From the NCBI GenBank assembly GCA_003254905.1, contig QANU01102472.1, positions 159,015-223,014 of the forward strand: a stretch of 64,000 bases of DNA, read 5' to 3'. Shown piece after piece: positions 1-12,477 of the stretch. This DNA is from Nissolia schottii (lineage: Eukaryota; Streptophyta; Magnoliopsida; Fabales; Fabaceae). The position numbers and the translations under genes are program-made. Positions within the stretch are counted from its first letter, which is position 1. Every line of letters starts with the position of its first letter. Below the pieces are notes generated by a model that was given only the letters and a program-made list of their open reading frames with translations, searched no databases and had not been told where the DNA came from.

Positions 1-33
1 TTGTGAAATTGTAACGGATAGGGTTTTGGTTGA

Positions 34-1467
<1,434 letters not shown>

Positions 1468-3074
1468 TTTGAGTTAAATCGCATTTTTTCCCTGCTTATT
1501 ATCATCTTGGAGCTGTTTGATTTATTAGTAATACATATGAAGAGCTTAGAGAGGGTGTTATCAAAACTTTATTTTCTGCAACCACAGACATTGTTTGCAT
1601 TCTTTTGCATTTTTGAAGCTTTAGATATTCTGTTTCGTGTTTTGTTTTGATATTGGAGGATGGTGGGTTTTTAATTTAGTGATTGCGTTTTGTTTATACT
1701 GTTGTTGGTTTATCATGCCATGTTTGATATGTTCTCTGCGATAAGTATTTTCAGACGGAAGACCATGGCAGAAAAACTTGATTTCCCAATTGAAAGATGT
1801 ATTATACAAGGCTAATTTGTTTTAGAAGGTATTTTCAAAAAGGATTTAGTTTTTAATGCAATGATTGTTTTTAAGTCATTTGGTCATATATGGCCACATC
1901 ATCTAAAGTATTGGCCTCTTGTAATAATCACGTAAAAAATTATACATATGACGAATGTATATAATGAAGTGTAAAGCATTTTATGCCAATTTTTGTTTGC
2001 TATTCCAAACAGATCCTACCTTCTTTTGGACGATTTGGCGTTGTGCGTACTCCAGAGATTATATAAACAACCATATTCTTATTCCAAACTAAATCATTTC
2101 TTGCTTAATTGCTTGTTTATCAAGGCAAATTTACATTTGCTAATTAATCCAATAAGAGGGAATACTGTAATTCCATATTAGTATCCTGTTAATCTTTTTA
2201 TCCAAAATGTTCAAGACTAATGTGGGCATGGGTGAAATGGGTGAAAAGTATAAGCAATGGAGAATCAAATGCAAAATGGAACAATGGGTATTTGCCAATT
2301 GAGTTACATCAAACACATATATAGCTTCCAAAATATATATTGCGATTGGGTATTTTTCATGAAGGAGAACCACATGTGCCACTCTTGGATCTACGCAAAA
2401 ACAAAGTTGTTTAGTCTATTCTGTCTTGGTCCACCACCACCTTATATATGGTTCTGCAATGGGGATATAAATTTTAACTCAATGATACATTACATAGGTA
2501 CTGTCTACTGTACTTTCCATACCCTATCATCATTTGTGTGACCTACCCTACATAATTCTGATAATAATTAGCATCACACACTATAGTGGAAGCTTTGGCT
2601 CAAAATTTTAATGCAAGTTGAAATTTCAAGTGTATTTTGTAGTAACAGCAACATAAAAAAAATGGAGGGAAACCTATATAATTTTCCTTGAGACAAAATA
2701 GAATGCATACCTAATACTCGGTTGTTTAAGATACTTGTAGAACATTAACTACAAAAACCATCATGAAATGAAAAGAATATGATTTGAAATGAACTAGAAT
2801 GTTAATTATGTCTATGTGACAAAGCTTTTATCCAAGCATGTTAAGATTACCCCAACAAAAGTTTTAAAATCTTATTTTATGTCATATCCTTGCACCCCAC
2901 TTTCAACCATCAATTTTCATGCAACAACCAATGCTACTACCCTACTACATTCAAAGAATCTCATTTTAAGTTCAAATATATATAAACTTTGAAGGTAAAC
3001 CTGTATCTATCTTTGGCTCATATATATTGCTCAGGATCCTCACAAGAGAAGGATAATTGTACCTTGGTCAACTC
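1468..3074. other. 3' region of RPL18A and spacer
   Basis: AT-rich sequence without a convincing gene. The first few hundred bases should contain the RPL18A 3' untranslated region. The short ORFs here have no recognisable family signature. The last 100 bases should hold the leader of the b561-domain gene. Confidence 0.6.
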
Positions 3075-5565
3075 ATGGGGAAGCTCATGCAATCTTCAGA
3101 ATGGAAAATGATCACATTTTCAACCAAAGAAGGGAGAAATGGAGTTGTGAAGAAGCTAATTGCTTTCTTCTTTCAAGCAAGTCTTGTTTTTGTCATGTTT
3201 CCACTTGTTAGTGCAACACAAGAGCACAAGAAAGTTAGAGGCAGTCACTCAAGCTATAAACACCACAACATTAAGGTATTCCATTCCTGCCACATATTCT
3301 TCTTAGTACTTAATTTTGATCCGGCCTGTGTGATGCCTGCAATAGGTGCATCCCCTTATGCTAGATACGATTTTGAGAAACTTTAAATAAATAAAGTTAC
3401 ACCCTCACTAACAATTATAGCTTTTGGCCTAGTGGTTAGAGTTTGATCCAACGTGATCAATCAAATTGTTAGCATCATCTGTTCATTTTGTCCTTTATCC
3501 GCATAGGTATTCTTTTATAATCCGCCATTTCATAAACAAGTTCTGTTTCTGAAGCTAACCTGTTTTTTGGGGTGGTTTACTATTTGAAAAGATGAATCCT
3601 AGGCTTCAGTTTGAGATTACATTGCATGGATTTCTCCTTTGGGCTTCAATGGCATTCTTGATGCCTCTTGGTATAATAGCAATTAGACTGTCCAACAGAG
3701 ATGGGAGGAGTAGAAGAAGGCTTAGAATCACATTCTATGTTCATGCAATTTTGCAGGCAAGTATAGTTAACATCTATTGTATCATAATGTTCAAATGTTA
3801 AGAATATTTATGTGTATTTTGTTAGTTTATTTTCCATTTGCTTGACAAACAACACATGCAGCGTAAGAGAACAACTAATTTTTATGGTTCTAATTTCAAA
3901 AATGGTTTCAAAGGGTCAATTGTCCCACCAATTAACCTTTTATGGTGGTGACTATCGTGAATTGATCGAGGTGGTAGATGTCTCGACCCCTTAACTAGAG
4001 ATCTCAGGTTCAAAGTCCTAGCATGAAATAAATCTTTGCTGGGAGACTCCTACTACCCCCTTTGGGAACCTCAGCTGGGGTAGGCTAGATGAGTTAGGTT
4101 CCTAGTAATAGCGCCCAAATGTTGGTAGTTCAATCAAAATCTATTATGGTGGTGAATAGGAGATCAAAGGAGAATTTTTTTTAGTTACCCTGAAAGCAAG
4201 AGAAAGTTCTTAATCTAATCCGTTCAATGTTTGCAACGTCAATGAATAACAGTTTAAGAGACATTGGTGGCTCACATTCATTGATGTATCAAACAGTGAG
4301 TAGATCTGAGTAACAATTTTCTCATGCAAGAATACCAAGGTTCCATATTACCAGTTAGTTGATTTGTCCTAATTCCTAAAGCTTGTTAGTTACTACATAA
4401 GATCAAGTGGGGACTATTGCCTACTTGGACTATAATGAAAACTTTGAAGACAAGAAAGGTGCTTTAAGAAATAATCTTTATTATTAGTGGTTGTAGTTCC
4501 AAGCTTTTTAATAGAGCATGTGAAGAGAACAACACAATTATGCTGTTAGCTGTAGCATTAACCAAATTTCAGCACAAGAAAGATTAATGCCAGAAGTGAA
4601 TATAACCCCACCATTAACAAAAATAACTAAATTTTGTACAAACTCTCTTGCATTGATGATAATATGTACTAATTAATCTTTGATTTCTGTTTTAAAGCAG
4701 ACGCTTGCTGTACTTCTTGCCACAGCAGGAGCAATCATGTCCATAAAGAATTTCAACAATTCCTTCAACAATAATCATCAAAGACTAGGGTTGGCATTGT
4801 ATGGTATTATATGGTTGCAAGTCCTAGCTGGTATTTTTCGACCACAAAGGTACACCAATGAATTCCCTTCTATTAGTAAAATGTTTATCCACTTGAAACA
4901 TTGGAATTGGCCATTTAGCCCTTCAGAGCAAAAACCAAAAGCTTAGCAATCACACTTCTCTTGGTCTTTCAAATTTGTCTATGATTTTTCATGTTATATG
5001 TTCATACGTCTTGGATGGCAAGTATTGTAATTTCTTTTCAATTCATGTCTCTATAAACAGTTTCCTTTGCTATTTTAGACGATAATGACGTGATGATGAA
5101 TTTGTGATACCGATCATATTTCGTTACATCAACAAAAGTGATTAACAATTAGGCTTACTAACTTAAAAAGTCAATCACTTTTGTTAATATGTCAAAATAT
5201 GATTGGATATTTGCGTAAAACTCAATGATTAATGCACGATTATTTTCTTATACATCAGGGGATCCAAAGCAAGAAGCATGTGGTCCTTTGTACACTGGAT
5301 AATTGGAACTGCAGTGTCCATATTTGCTGTCATTAATGTATATCTTGGTTTACAAGCCTACCAAGAGAAAACATCAAGAAGCATAAGAACTTGGAACATA
5401 CTTTTCACTCTTCAGATAACTCTGATTGTGATCTTCTACCTTTTGCAAGAAAAATGGTACTACATACAAAACCAAGGAGTGGTTCATGGCAATGAAATAG
5501 TGGCCTCCCCTTTGCAACAAGTTTGTCCAGATGACAAGAACACATTGGAGGCTGAGTCTCTCTAA
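3075..5565 (+). CDS. Cytochrome b561-domain membrane protein
   Basis: Multi-pass haem-binding membrane protein of the plant cytochrome b561/ferric reductase transmembrane family (At2g30890-like, without a DOMON domain). These are thought to pass electrons across a membrane; the donor and acceptor of this member are unknown. Exons 3075-3275, 3592-3756, 4701-4849 and 5259-5565 join in frame to 273 residues. A hydrophobic N-terminal segment (about 28-47) looks like a signal or anchor. Four histidines in the usual haem-ligand contexts are present: LHGFLLW (H79), YVHAILQ (H118), HQRLGL (H148) and VHWIIG (H184). The start is the first in-frame ATG; the reading frame is open slightly upstream without another ATG. 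Intron 2 uses a GC donor and contains a SINE. Confidence 0.86.
3757..4700 (+). other. GC-AG intron of the b561-domain gene
   Basis: Exon 2 ends ATTTTGCAG and is followed by GCAAGT, the standard form of a GC donor. The nearest GT (3761) would leave phase 1 and shift the next exon out of frame, whereas the GC donor joins HAILQ to TLAVLLATAG in phase 0. The acceptor is AAAGCAG at 4694-4700. Confidence 0.82.
3952..4143 (+). mobile_element. tRNA-derived SINE with 12-bp target duplication
   Basis: A 192-bp insert flanked by the exact direct repeat TTATGGTGGTGA (3940-3951 and 4144-4155). It has an A-box-like segment (TCGAGGTGGTAGATG) and a B-box-like segment (CAGGTTCAAAGTCC), followed by the GGGGTAGGCT-type body seen in many plant SINEs. 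It lies in the GC-AG intron in the sense direction. Confidence 0.8.
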
Positions 5566-6134
5566 GGAAAGGATGAATCATTGACCTTGATTTCTACAAA
5601 GGATTCCTGTGTTTGAATTTGTTAGGTTTCTGTTTTCATTTTATTTTCTTGTGTTTCTGGTCATTTCATTTCATTTTTGAAAAAAAATACTTTATATTTA
5701 TGAAAATGTCGTTGAAAATTCAATTTGCGACCAAACGCCTTTGAAGCACATTCTCGAAAAACTATGCATGAAAATAATATTTTTTAAAATGAAAAATTAT
5801 TCCGCGAACCACATGCCCCACACGATGTTTTTACCATTGTTTGCAAACATGTCGTCAAGTGTTTTGGAAAAGCATTTCAAGAGAAAAATATTATTTTCCC
5901 CAAAATTCTCTACTTAGTATTATATTCACAATTTACAACATGTAAGATGATATTATACATACTTATGATAAGCTGTGAAGTGCATAAGAGAGTTATCTCC
6001 TAAAATCACATGAAACAAAACTCTTTCTGTTGCTAACCAAAAGAGAAAAAGACAGACATCATAACACTAAAAAGTAAGAGAGTAACTCATATACTAAGAA
6101 ATTCTATTGTCACTAAATATATTTTTCATCTATA
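5566..6134. other. Convergent spacer between b561 gene and plastid protein gene
   Basis: The two genes point towards each other, so this should hold both 3' untranslated regions. AT-rich; no other feature is seen. Confidence 0.6.
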
Positions 6135-7772
6135 TCAAGGAAAAAGCTGTACATAGCCTGTTAATATAGCAATTCCAAGTATGATAAGAGGTGGGAGAAT
6201 CACAAATGCTCCAATGGTTGCAAAGAATACTGAGTCATTTCTTTGAGACACTTCATTTAGGTAAGCCTGTCTCCTTATATTTCTCTTTTGTGAAATGGTC
6301 AAGAACTTTGCACTCACTTTCTTCAAGTTCTTACCTAAGGGTATGCTGAAATCATCATCCCTTTCTCCAACCAATTGTGCAAGTTGCTCGCGGATCAACA
6401 GTTTGCGAGAGCTTCCATCGCTTTCATAGCCTAAAAACCAGAAATGTTTGTGTAATTGTTACCTTTCCCCCAAAACCAGAAACATGGGATTGATACAATA
6501 ACATAGAGATAAATGCATAGGAGAATTTGAAAAATTCAACAATGTAATGCGGGGAGAAATAGATAATTATCAAAGGAAAAATTAAGGCTTCCGTTTTCAC
6601 TTGATTTTTGAACCTTCAAGCTGGCTATTTTCCAATCATACTACTACTGAAAACCATGAAATGAACAAACATATAACTATAGCCAAATATTAAGGAATAT
6701 GTAGCATCAAATTCATGCTTCTATTTTTTTCTGTCCCAAAGAAAGCCATATTCCTATGTCAATGTTTTAAAACCTTATGATTTCAAGGTACCACTCTTAG
6801 CTTGCTCTTCAACCCTTTTTTCATTTAAATTTTTCATCTATAACATCATAACATTAATCCTCTCCTGGCATGTACATATCTAGTGTATGTTTCATTTAAA
6901 CTAAAACAAAATACACAAGGGGTAAAGTGGCATGACAAAAGCAGAGGACGAATAATTTTTCTTCTCTACACATAAAGAGAGATAAGAAACTCTAACTTAC
7001 CACTGATGGATGAGCTTGTAGATGTAAGTTGCTCCAAAAGGTCCAGCTGTGCCCGAGAAGAAGACAAAGGTCCTAAAGATAAAAGGTCTCAAGAGCATCT
7101 CAGGGATTTCCCCTAATAAGGCATAGAAGCAATAACATCTAATATTGTTCAAGATAATATTGGAACACTCAGAATTATTTTATAGAAATTTAGACTAGCG
7201 TGATTAAACATTAAAAGAACAAATTCAAATATATCATTATTACTACTATTTTCACTCGCTTACATATCAAATATATCACTAGAATAGAACCCAAATGATA
7301 TTCACTGTTTTTTTTTTCTTTTCTTTTAAAGTGTCTTGATTCAATTCAACCTTGTGCTAAAAACCTTAGCAAGGAGAACTTTAGCTCAATATGACATGGA
7401 AATTCGTGTTAATAAGTGATACCCTTCAACCCAAATTTGAATTAAATCCGAAAAATTAAAAATATAAATAATCAACAAAAGGGTGTGCTAGGAATTGTTT
7501 GGCATACCAGAAGAAGAATCCTCCTCTGTAACTCCGGCATCAGTCCTTTCAGATTGAGCACTTGTTCTGATTGAAGAAGAAGGAGAAGAAGCACTACGGT
7601 AGAATTTAAGGAGGTTGTTATGTTTTCTGGTGAGAAAGGAAGGCCTTGGATGAAGGGAAGAAGCAGTGGTAAGATTCACAGCCATGGAAATTTTCTTCAT
7701 GAGAATTTCAGTATATAATAAAAGTGAGTTTTGATGTTGAATTCCATTGGTTTTGGCTTCTGAGGTTTGCAT
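6135..7772 (-). CDS. Small plastid thylakoid protein, possibly NdhV-like
   Basis: Exons on the minus strand at 7508-7772, 7001-7072 and 6135-6430 join in frame to 210 residues. A second start at 7685 gives MAVNLTTASSLHPRPSF and 181 residues. It is the better choice, because what follows is a typical Ser/Thr/Arg-rich chloroplast transit peptide. The mature part has a charged stretch (REQLAQLVGERDDDFSIPLGKNLKKVS), the segment SQKRNIRRQAYLNEVSQRND, and one C-terminal membrane helix ending TGYVQLFP. I recall a close resemblance to the Arabidopsis protein annotated as NdhV, a subunit that stabilises the plastid NDH complex in cyclic electron flow, but this is from memory and is not certain. Plastid thylakoid location is the safer part of the call. 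Confidence 0.72.
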
Positions 7773-8505
7773 TATTTGTATGATGTAATTTTTAATTTAA
7801 TTCGGCAAAGGCAGAGAGGCTTTCACCGCCACAAATATTATTTATTATTTATGGACTTAAATTGAGGTTTCTAGCTATAGCTAGTTCCACATGTGTCCAA
7901 AAACTCAAGTCTTTCTAAATCTATAAAGTGAAGTAGTTGGTGAAGTGAATTCTGTTTAGCCGGTGCAAAGATAATTTTGGAATGAATATATTTCCGGGGT
8001 TACCACATACACTGCATTCATAATTAATGAATGTTTAAATATGACTCCTTTTTAAAATTCATAAACATATGCTTTTTGTCCTACGTACCCGTGAAGTCAA
8101 TGTCAAGTATTTAAAAAAATTAAATAAAAGGTTAAAATCGACACACGTGACATCAATTTTAAAAAATCATACAATTATAAATTTTACAATAAACTTATAT
8201 ATTAGTTTTTTTTATATTTTTGATCATTTTTATTTTGTAAAAAATCCTATATTACCTTCTTTTTTTTTTTTTTTCTTTAGGACTCTAGAATAAATGTTAA
8301 ATTTAAGTTTAAGGAAAACAAAGTTTCATATTAATACTTAATATTAATTCACGACCTTAATCCTTAAAAAATAATAAATTCATTTGTATAGAAATAAAAA
8401 CTCGGCTATCTACCATTAGAGGTGTCTGCTTGATTTATGTAGGTGCAGTGATTATATGCTCGGGAGATTTTTTTGCTTTAAAAACTGTCAAGTAGGTAAG
8501 CTAAG
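7773..8505. other. Spacer upstream of the plastid protein gene
   Basis: AT-rich and non-coding. The part next to 7773 should contain the promoter of the minus-strand gene, but no clear TATA box could be assigned. The single ORF (8069-8293) is low-complexity AT sequence. Confidence 0.5.
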
Positions 8506-8795
8506 GCGGTTTCCCGAATTTTCTATGAAATAAATACTTTATATCACTTGATTTATTTATTTTTGATAATTTTTATAATTAAATTCATTAAATTTTGTTA
8601 TCATTTCATGTTTTATATAATCGTACTAAACTTTTCATTAGTCACATCATCAAAAGCATCAACTTATAAGAGATTTAGAGATTTGTGAACTATTTGAGTT
8701 TACGGTGCATCTCTTTACAAATATTATATTAAAAAATATTAATTTATCACATTAGATCATATAAGTCATCAATATGTCATATTAGATATCAAAAA
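8506..8795. mobile_element. Truncated copy of a long-TIR MITE (family A)
   Basis: Closely matches the left and central parts of the element at 57533-57930, including the shared run TATTAATTTATCACATTAGA. The right inverted repeat is missing, so this copy is truncated. Confidence 0.7.
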
Positions 8796-9561
8796 ATAGT
8801 TATATAATCGAAAAAGATTAAAAAATGTAAGCCAACCATCAGGTAAGTTAAATTTGTATCTATCTATCCCCTTATCTTATTGTGTGTTTCTTTTTACAAA
8901 AAGTAAGTTTATCTATTAGTTTCTAGCTCAAGGAGTTAATGTTGCCGAGTTCACTTTAAAGACGAGAAGCTGGTATGCATGATTAGTTACACAACTCCTT
9001 AAGAGGAAATGTGGCCCATAGATCCTTGCCTCATAATATTTTAGAGATTAAGTTTTCCAACTAACATTTCGCTATATTAAATTTGAAGCTGAAGTACTTC
9101 ATTATTTTGATATCTTATTCTTATTTCTTCTAACTCTCGAGCCTCTTCTAATTTCCTCTTATTGGACGTGCTACAAGAAATCATTATTGTACCTGAATTA
9201 AGCTTCTTTGCTATGTTTAATTATTGTTTTTGGTACTGTTACTCTTGTAACCAATTCTTTTATTTGGGATACTTTCAGATACAAAAACTAGGCTATTGCT
9301 ATTAAGATTGTACATAAAGGAGAAACCTTAGAAGTCATCACTCAGAGAGAGGTTTTTTTTTTCCATTTTTTTTAAGGGAGGTGATTATGTTGTCTAAAAA
9401 TCTTTATTTTTTATTGATATTTGATTAATTGCTGACTCATAAAATTTATGGTTCTTGTTCTCCTATGTTTGAAATTGGCAATTTGTTACCCAATTTTATT
9501 TTATTTTTTAAAGCTACAGGGACAATTGCTAATTACCTAACCAATTTTTTAATACTCCCTT
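8796..9561. other. Spacer, nothing recognised
   Basis: AT-rich sequence with no ORF of note and no repeat that I could define. Confidence 0.5.
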
Positions 9562-9682
9562 GCAAATTGTGGCGGTAACTGCCATTATATTAAAAAGCCA
9601 ACTGCCGCATTTATGGCAATTGCGGTGGGCCCTGAAACCGTCGTTAATCTAAATTCCGGTGGTTAATACCGCCGCAAATTGC
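9562..9682. mobile_element. Short inverted-repeat element (MITE-like)
   Basis: The left end GCAAATTGTGGCGGTAA is the near inverse complement of the right end TTAATACCGCCGCAAATTGC. The interior contains further GCGGT/ACCGC motifs, so the whole 121 bp can fold back. Its GC content stands out from the AT-rich surroundings. No clear target duplication. Confidence 0.6.
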
Positions 9683-10250
9683 AAAAGTAACCCTCACCAA
9701 CTTCCTTGTAGTTTCTTGGTGGCTTAGAGGTTTCTGTAATGATAATCATTATCTTAATTTTGAACAATAAAATTTGTCCTAAACTTATTAAAAAAATAAA
9801 GTATCACCTTTATCACTCCAATTTATGTCAATATCATAAAATCTTAATCCACACCATTTCAAATTTTACATCCGCATGAACTTCAACTGACACCAATCCC
9901 TAAATTACACACTATTAGAATAACAACATCCTATTGATTTTTATTTCATTTTGACCCAAGTAATTGATTAACCACTCAACACAGTTGATTCTTTCTAAGG
10001 TTTTTAGTAAGGTCTATCCTTACTTTATCAAGCTTCATAATTTTTCGATGGCTTGGAGATCACTGTTATAATGATTTTTGAAGTTTTCTTGAATAAGAAA
10101 TCTTGCACTGAAATTATCAATAATAATAAGAAGAATGAGAGTCCATGATAGAGTAATGAAGAAGCCTAGAATTAGTCGTGTTAAAGTTGTAATTCGGTTA
10201 GTTAGGATTAGTCTTAATTTGTTAGGATGAGTTATGATTAGTCTCGTATT
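9683..10250. other. Spacer, nothing recognised
   Basis: AT-rich sequence between the fold-back element and the tandem array, with no supportable gene. Confidence 0.5.
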
Positions 10251-11180
10251 TATAATCTTATGTTATTATTTTTTACTATTAAATTTTACTTTTACATGTT
10301 TATCTCTTTTTGAAGATTAAAATTAATGCCAAATATGACAATATTAACTCAATTTTTATTTTATAAAATTTAGGAGTCTCTTGATATTATTTTATAAATG
10401 GAGGGGGGACAAGTATAATTTTATTAAATCTCACGAGAGGTTGGTGTATACTTTGTCCAAATTATATCTTACATTAACTATTTTTTATGCTTCTAATATT
10501 TTTTATTTAATTATGTTGATATGTGTTGGAAATAAGTCATTTCTCATACTACAAATATCATTTATAATCTAATGTTATTATTCTTGAGTATTAAATTTTA
10601 CTTTTGCATGTTTACCTATTTTCAGAGATTAAAACTAACATCATATATGGCAATGTCAATTCAATTTTTATTTTGTAAAATTTAGGGGCCTATTGAGACA
10701 ATTTTATAAATGGAGGGGAGCTAAGTGTAATTATTTTAGTAAATCTCACTGGAGGTTAGTATATAATTTGCTCAAATTGAATTTTACATAAATTATTTTT
10801 TACGCTTCAAATATTTTTTTTATTTAGTTATTTTGACATGTTCTGTAAACAAGTCATTTCTCATAATGCAAACATCATTTATAATCTAATTTTATTATTC
10901 TTGAGCATTAAATTTTACTTTTACATGTTTACCTCTTTTTGGATACTAAAACTAACATCATATATAACAATGTCAACTCAATTTTTATTTTATAAAATTC
11001 ATGAGTCTTTTGAGATAATTTTATAAATAAAGGGAAGGGGGCAAATATAATTAATTTATTAAATCTCGTGGGAGGTTGATGTGTAATTTGCCCAAATCGA
11101 ATTTTACATGCATAATTTATAATCTAATGTATTCTTGAGCATTAAATTTATTTTTGCATAAATGTTATCTCTTTTCAGAG
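10251..11180 (+). repeat. Tandem array of about 315-bp units
   Basis: Units start with TATAATCTAATGTTATTA-like sequence at 10251, 10563, 10880 and 11118. Each full unit carries the same landmarks: ATTAAATTTTAC, CAATTTTTATTTT, a GGAGGGG box, AAATCTCAC and CATTTCTCATA. The first two periods are 312 and 317 bp. The third unit is shortened to about 238 bp, and the fourth is only a start. Diverged, AT-rich and non-coding; the short ORFs inside are chance. Confidence 0.85.
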
Positions 11181-11584
11181 TTATATGATAAAATATTAGA
11201 ATTTTATTATTATAAATTCTAACTCATATAATTTCTCTTGTACTTACTGAGGCAAGCGATGGGGAAGATGAGAGTTGAAACAACCACTAGAATATGAGTT
11301 CATCTTTTCACTTATATATACATTATTTAAAATATATATTTGCATAACTGTATAGTAATTAATAAATCGTGTATCAACTTATTGTTTATTCATCTTTATT
11401 GATATTATATATTATATATATAATCAAATCTAATGTATGATTAAATTTATGTCTACAATACAAAAATTCATGTGACATTGCACGGGTTCAATACTAATAT
11501 TATTATAGAAATAGATTTGAATATGAAAAAAAATGGGAAAAAGTGTGTAATGAAACAAAAATCCAAACATAACTGTTTAGTTTA
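11181..11584. other. Spacer, nothing recognised
   Basis: AT-rich, with short ATAT runs and no gene. Confidence 0.5.
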
Positions 11585-11767
11585 TAAAATTTAATTTTTA
11601 TGTACCAATAATGCAAAGTTATTTTACGTTATCATCCAATCAAATTCTTTTAAATGTATTACTTTTAAGTAGTAAGTAAATAAAAAATGTCAGTTAATGT
11701 GACAAAACTTAATGAAAATATTGTATAAAATAACTTTACCCGGTCAGTTTATAAAAATTAAAATCTA
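11585..11767. mobile_element. MITE-like inverted repeat
   Basis: The left arm (ATAAAATTTAATTTTTATG followed by AAAGTTATTTTACGTTATC) is roughly the inverse complement of the right arm (AAAATAACTTTACCCGG then TTATAAAAATTAAAATC). About 183 bp, decayed; no target duplication found. Confidence 0.5.
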
Positions 11768-12477
11768 GTTTAAATTGCTTTAAGCTTAAAGTATGGTAGT
11801 GTGGTACATTAACTAATCCTTGTAATATTTAAATTTATTTAAGAAACACACATAAAAATAGATAAAAATAAATAAATAGAATTTGAAAGTGATAACTTCC
11901 AAATGGGAATAGTATATTGATCATTAATCAGCATATTTACATGTAACGAATTTTGCTAACTAATATTCTTAAGGTATTAATTAATTAAAGAAGTTAAAAT
12001 AAAATTTTTAAGTTAATTAAATATTTAATGTCATTAGAAAAATATAAATTTTACTTTTTTTTCTCAATATAAAATTATCATAAATTTTCATTGAAAACAT
12101 AAGGCACTTTCAACAAAATTCATATGTAAAATATAAAATCCATAAAATATAAAACCCATAAAGTTAATAGATACGCGTTACACACATGCATTGAAATGAT
12201 AACCAACCATTTTGAATTGAAACATGAACAGTGTCTTTCTGAGGTTGCCTTTTTTTATTCTCCAAGTAAAAGGGTGTTCGCCGAATCAGATGCCAACTAT
12301 TTCGCCAACAAGCTTCCACTTTGGAAAGTGGTTACCTTTTTCCATAGAAGAAGCCCCACACGCTCTGTTTCTTTGTTAATTGTTTGTATCAACATCACCA
12401 ATGATCACCATGCAAAGCAAAAATTTCAACTAAGAGAAAGAAAGAAGAAACCAACGGCGACGAGGTTTGTTGAATTG
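11768..12477 (+). other. Promoter and leader region of the first lipase gene
   Basis: The first part is AT-rich and featureless. From about 12196 the base composition rises and the sequence is open in the frame of the lipase start, but this is best read as leader: the start context and the paralogue both favour the ATG at 12478. The leader partly resembles that of the downstream paralogue (around 15940-16070), for example AAGCTTCCAC followed by a GGAAA run. Confidence 0.5.

Noticed and set aside
12196..12477. N-terminal extension of the first lipase by 94 codons
   Set aside because: The frame is open, but the extension has no conserved feature and the paralogue supports the start at 12478.
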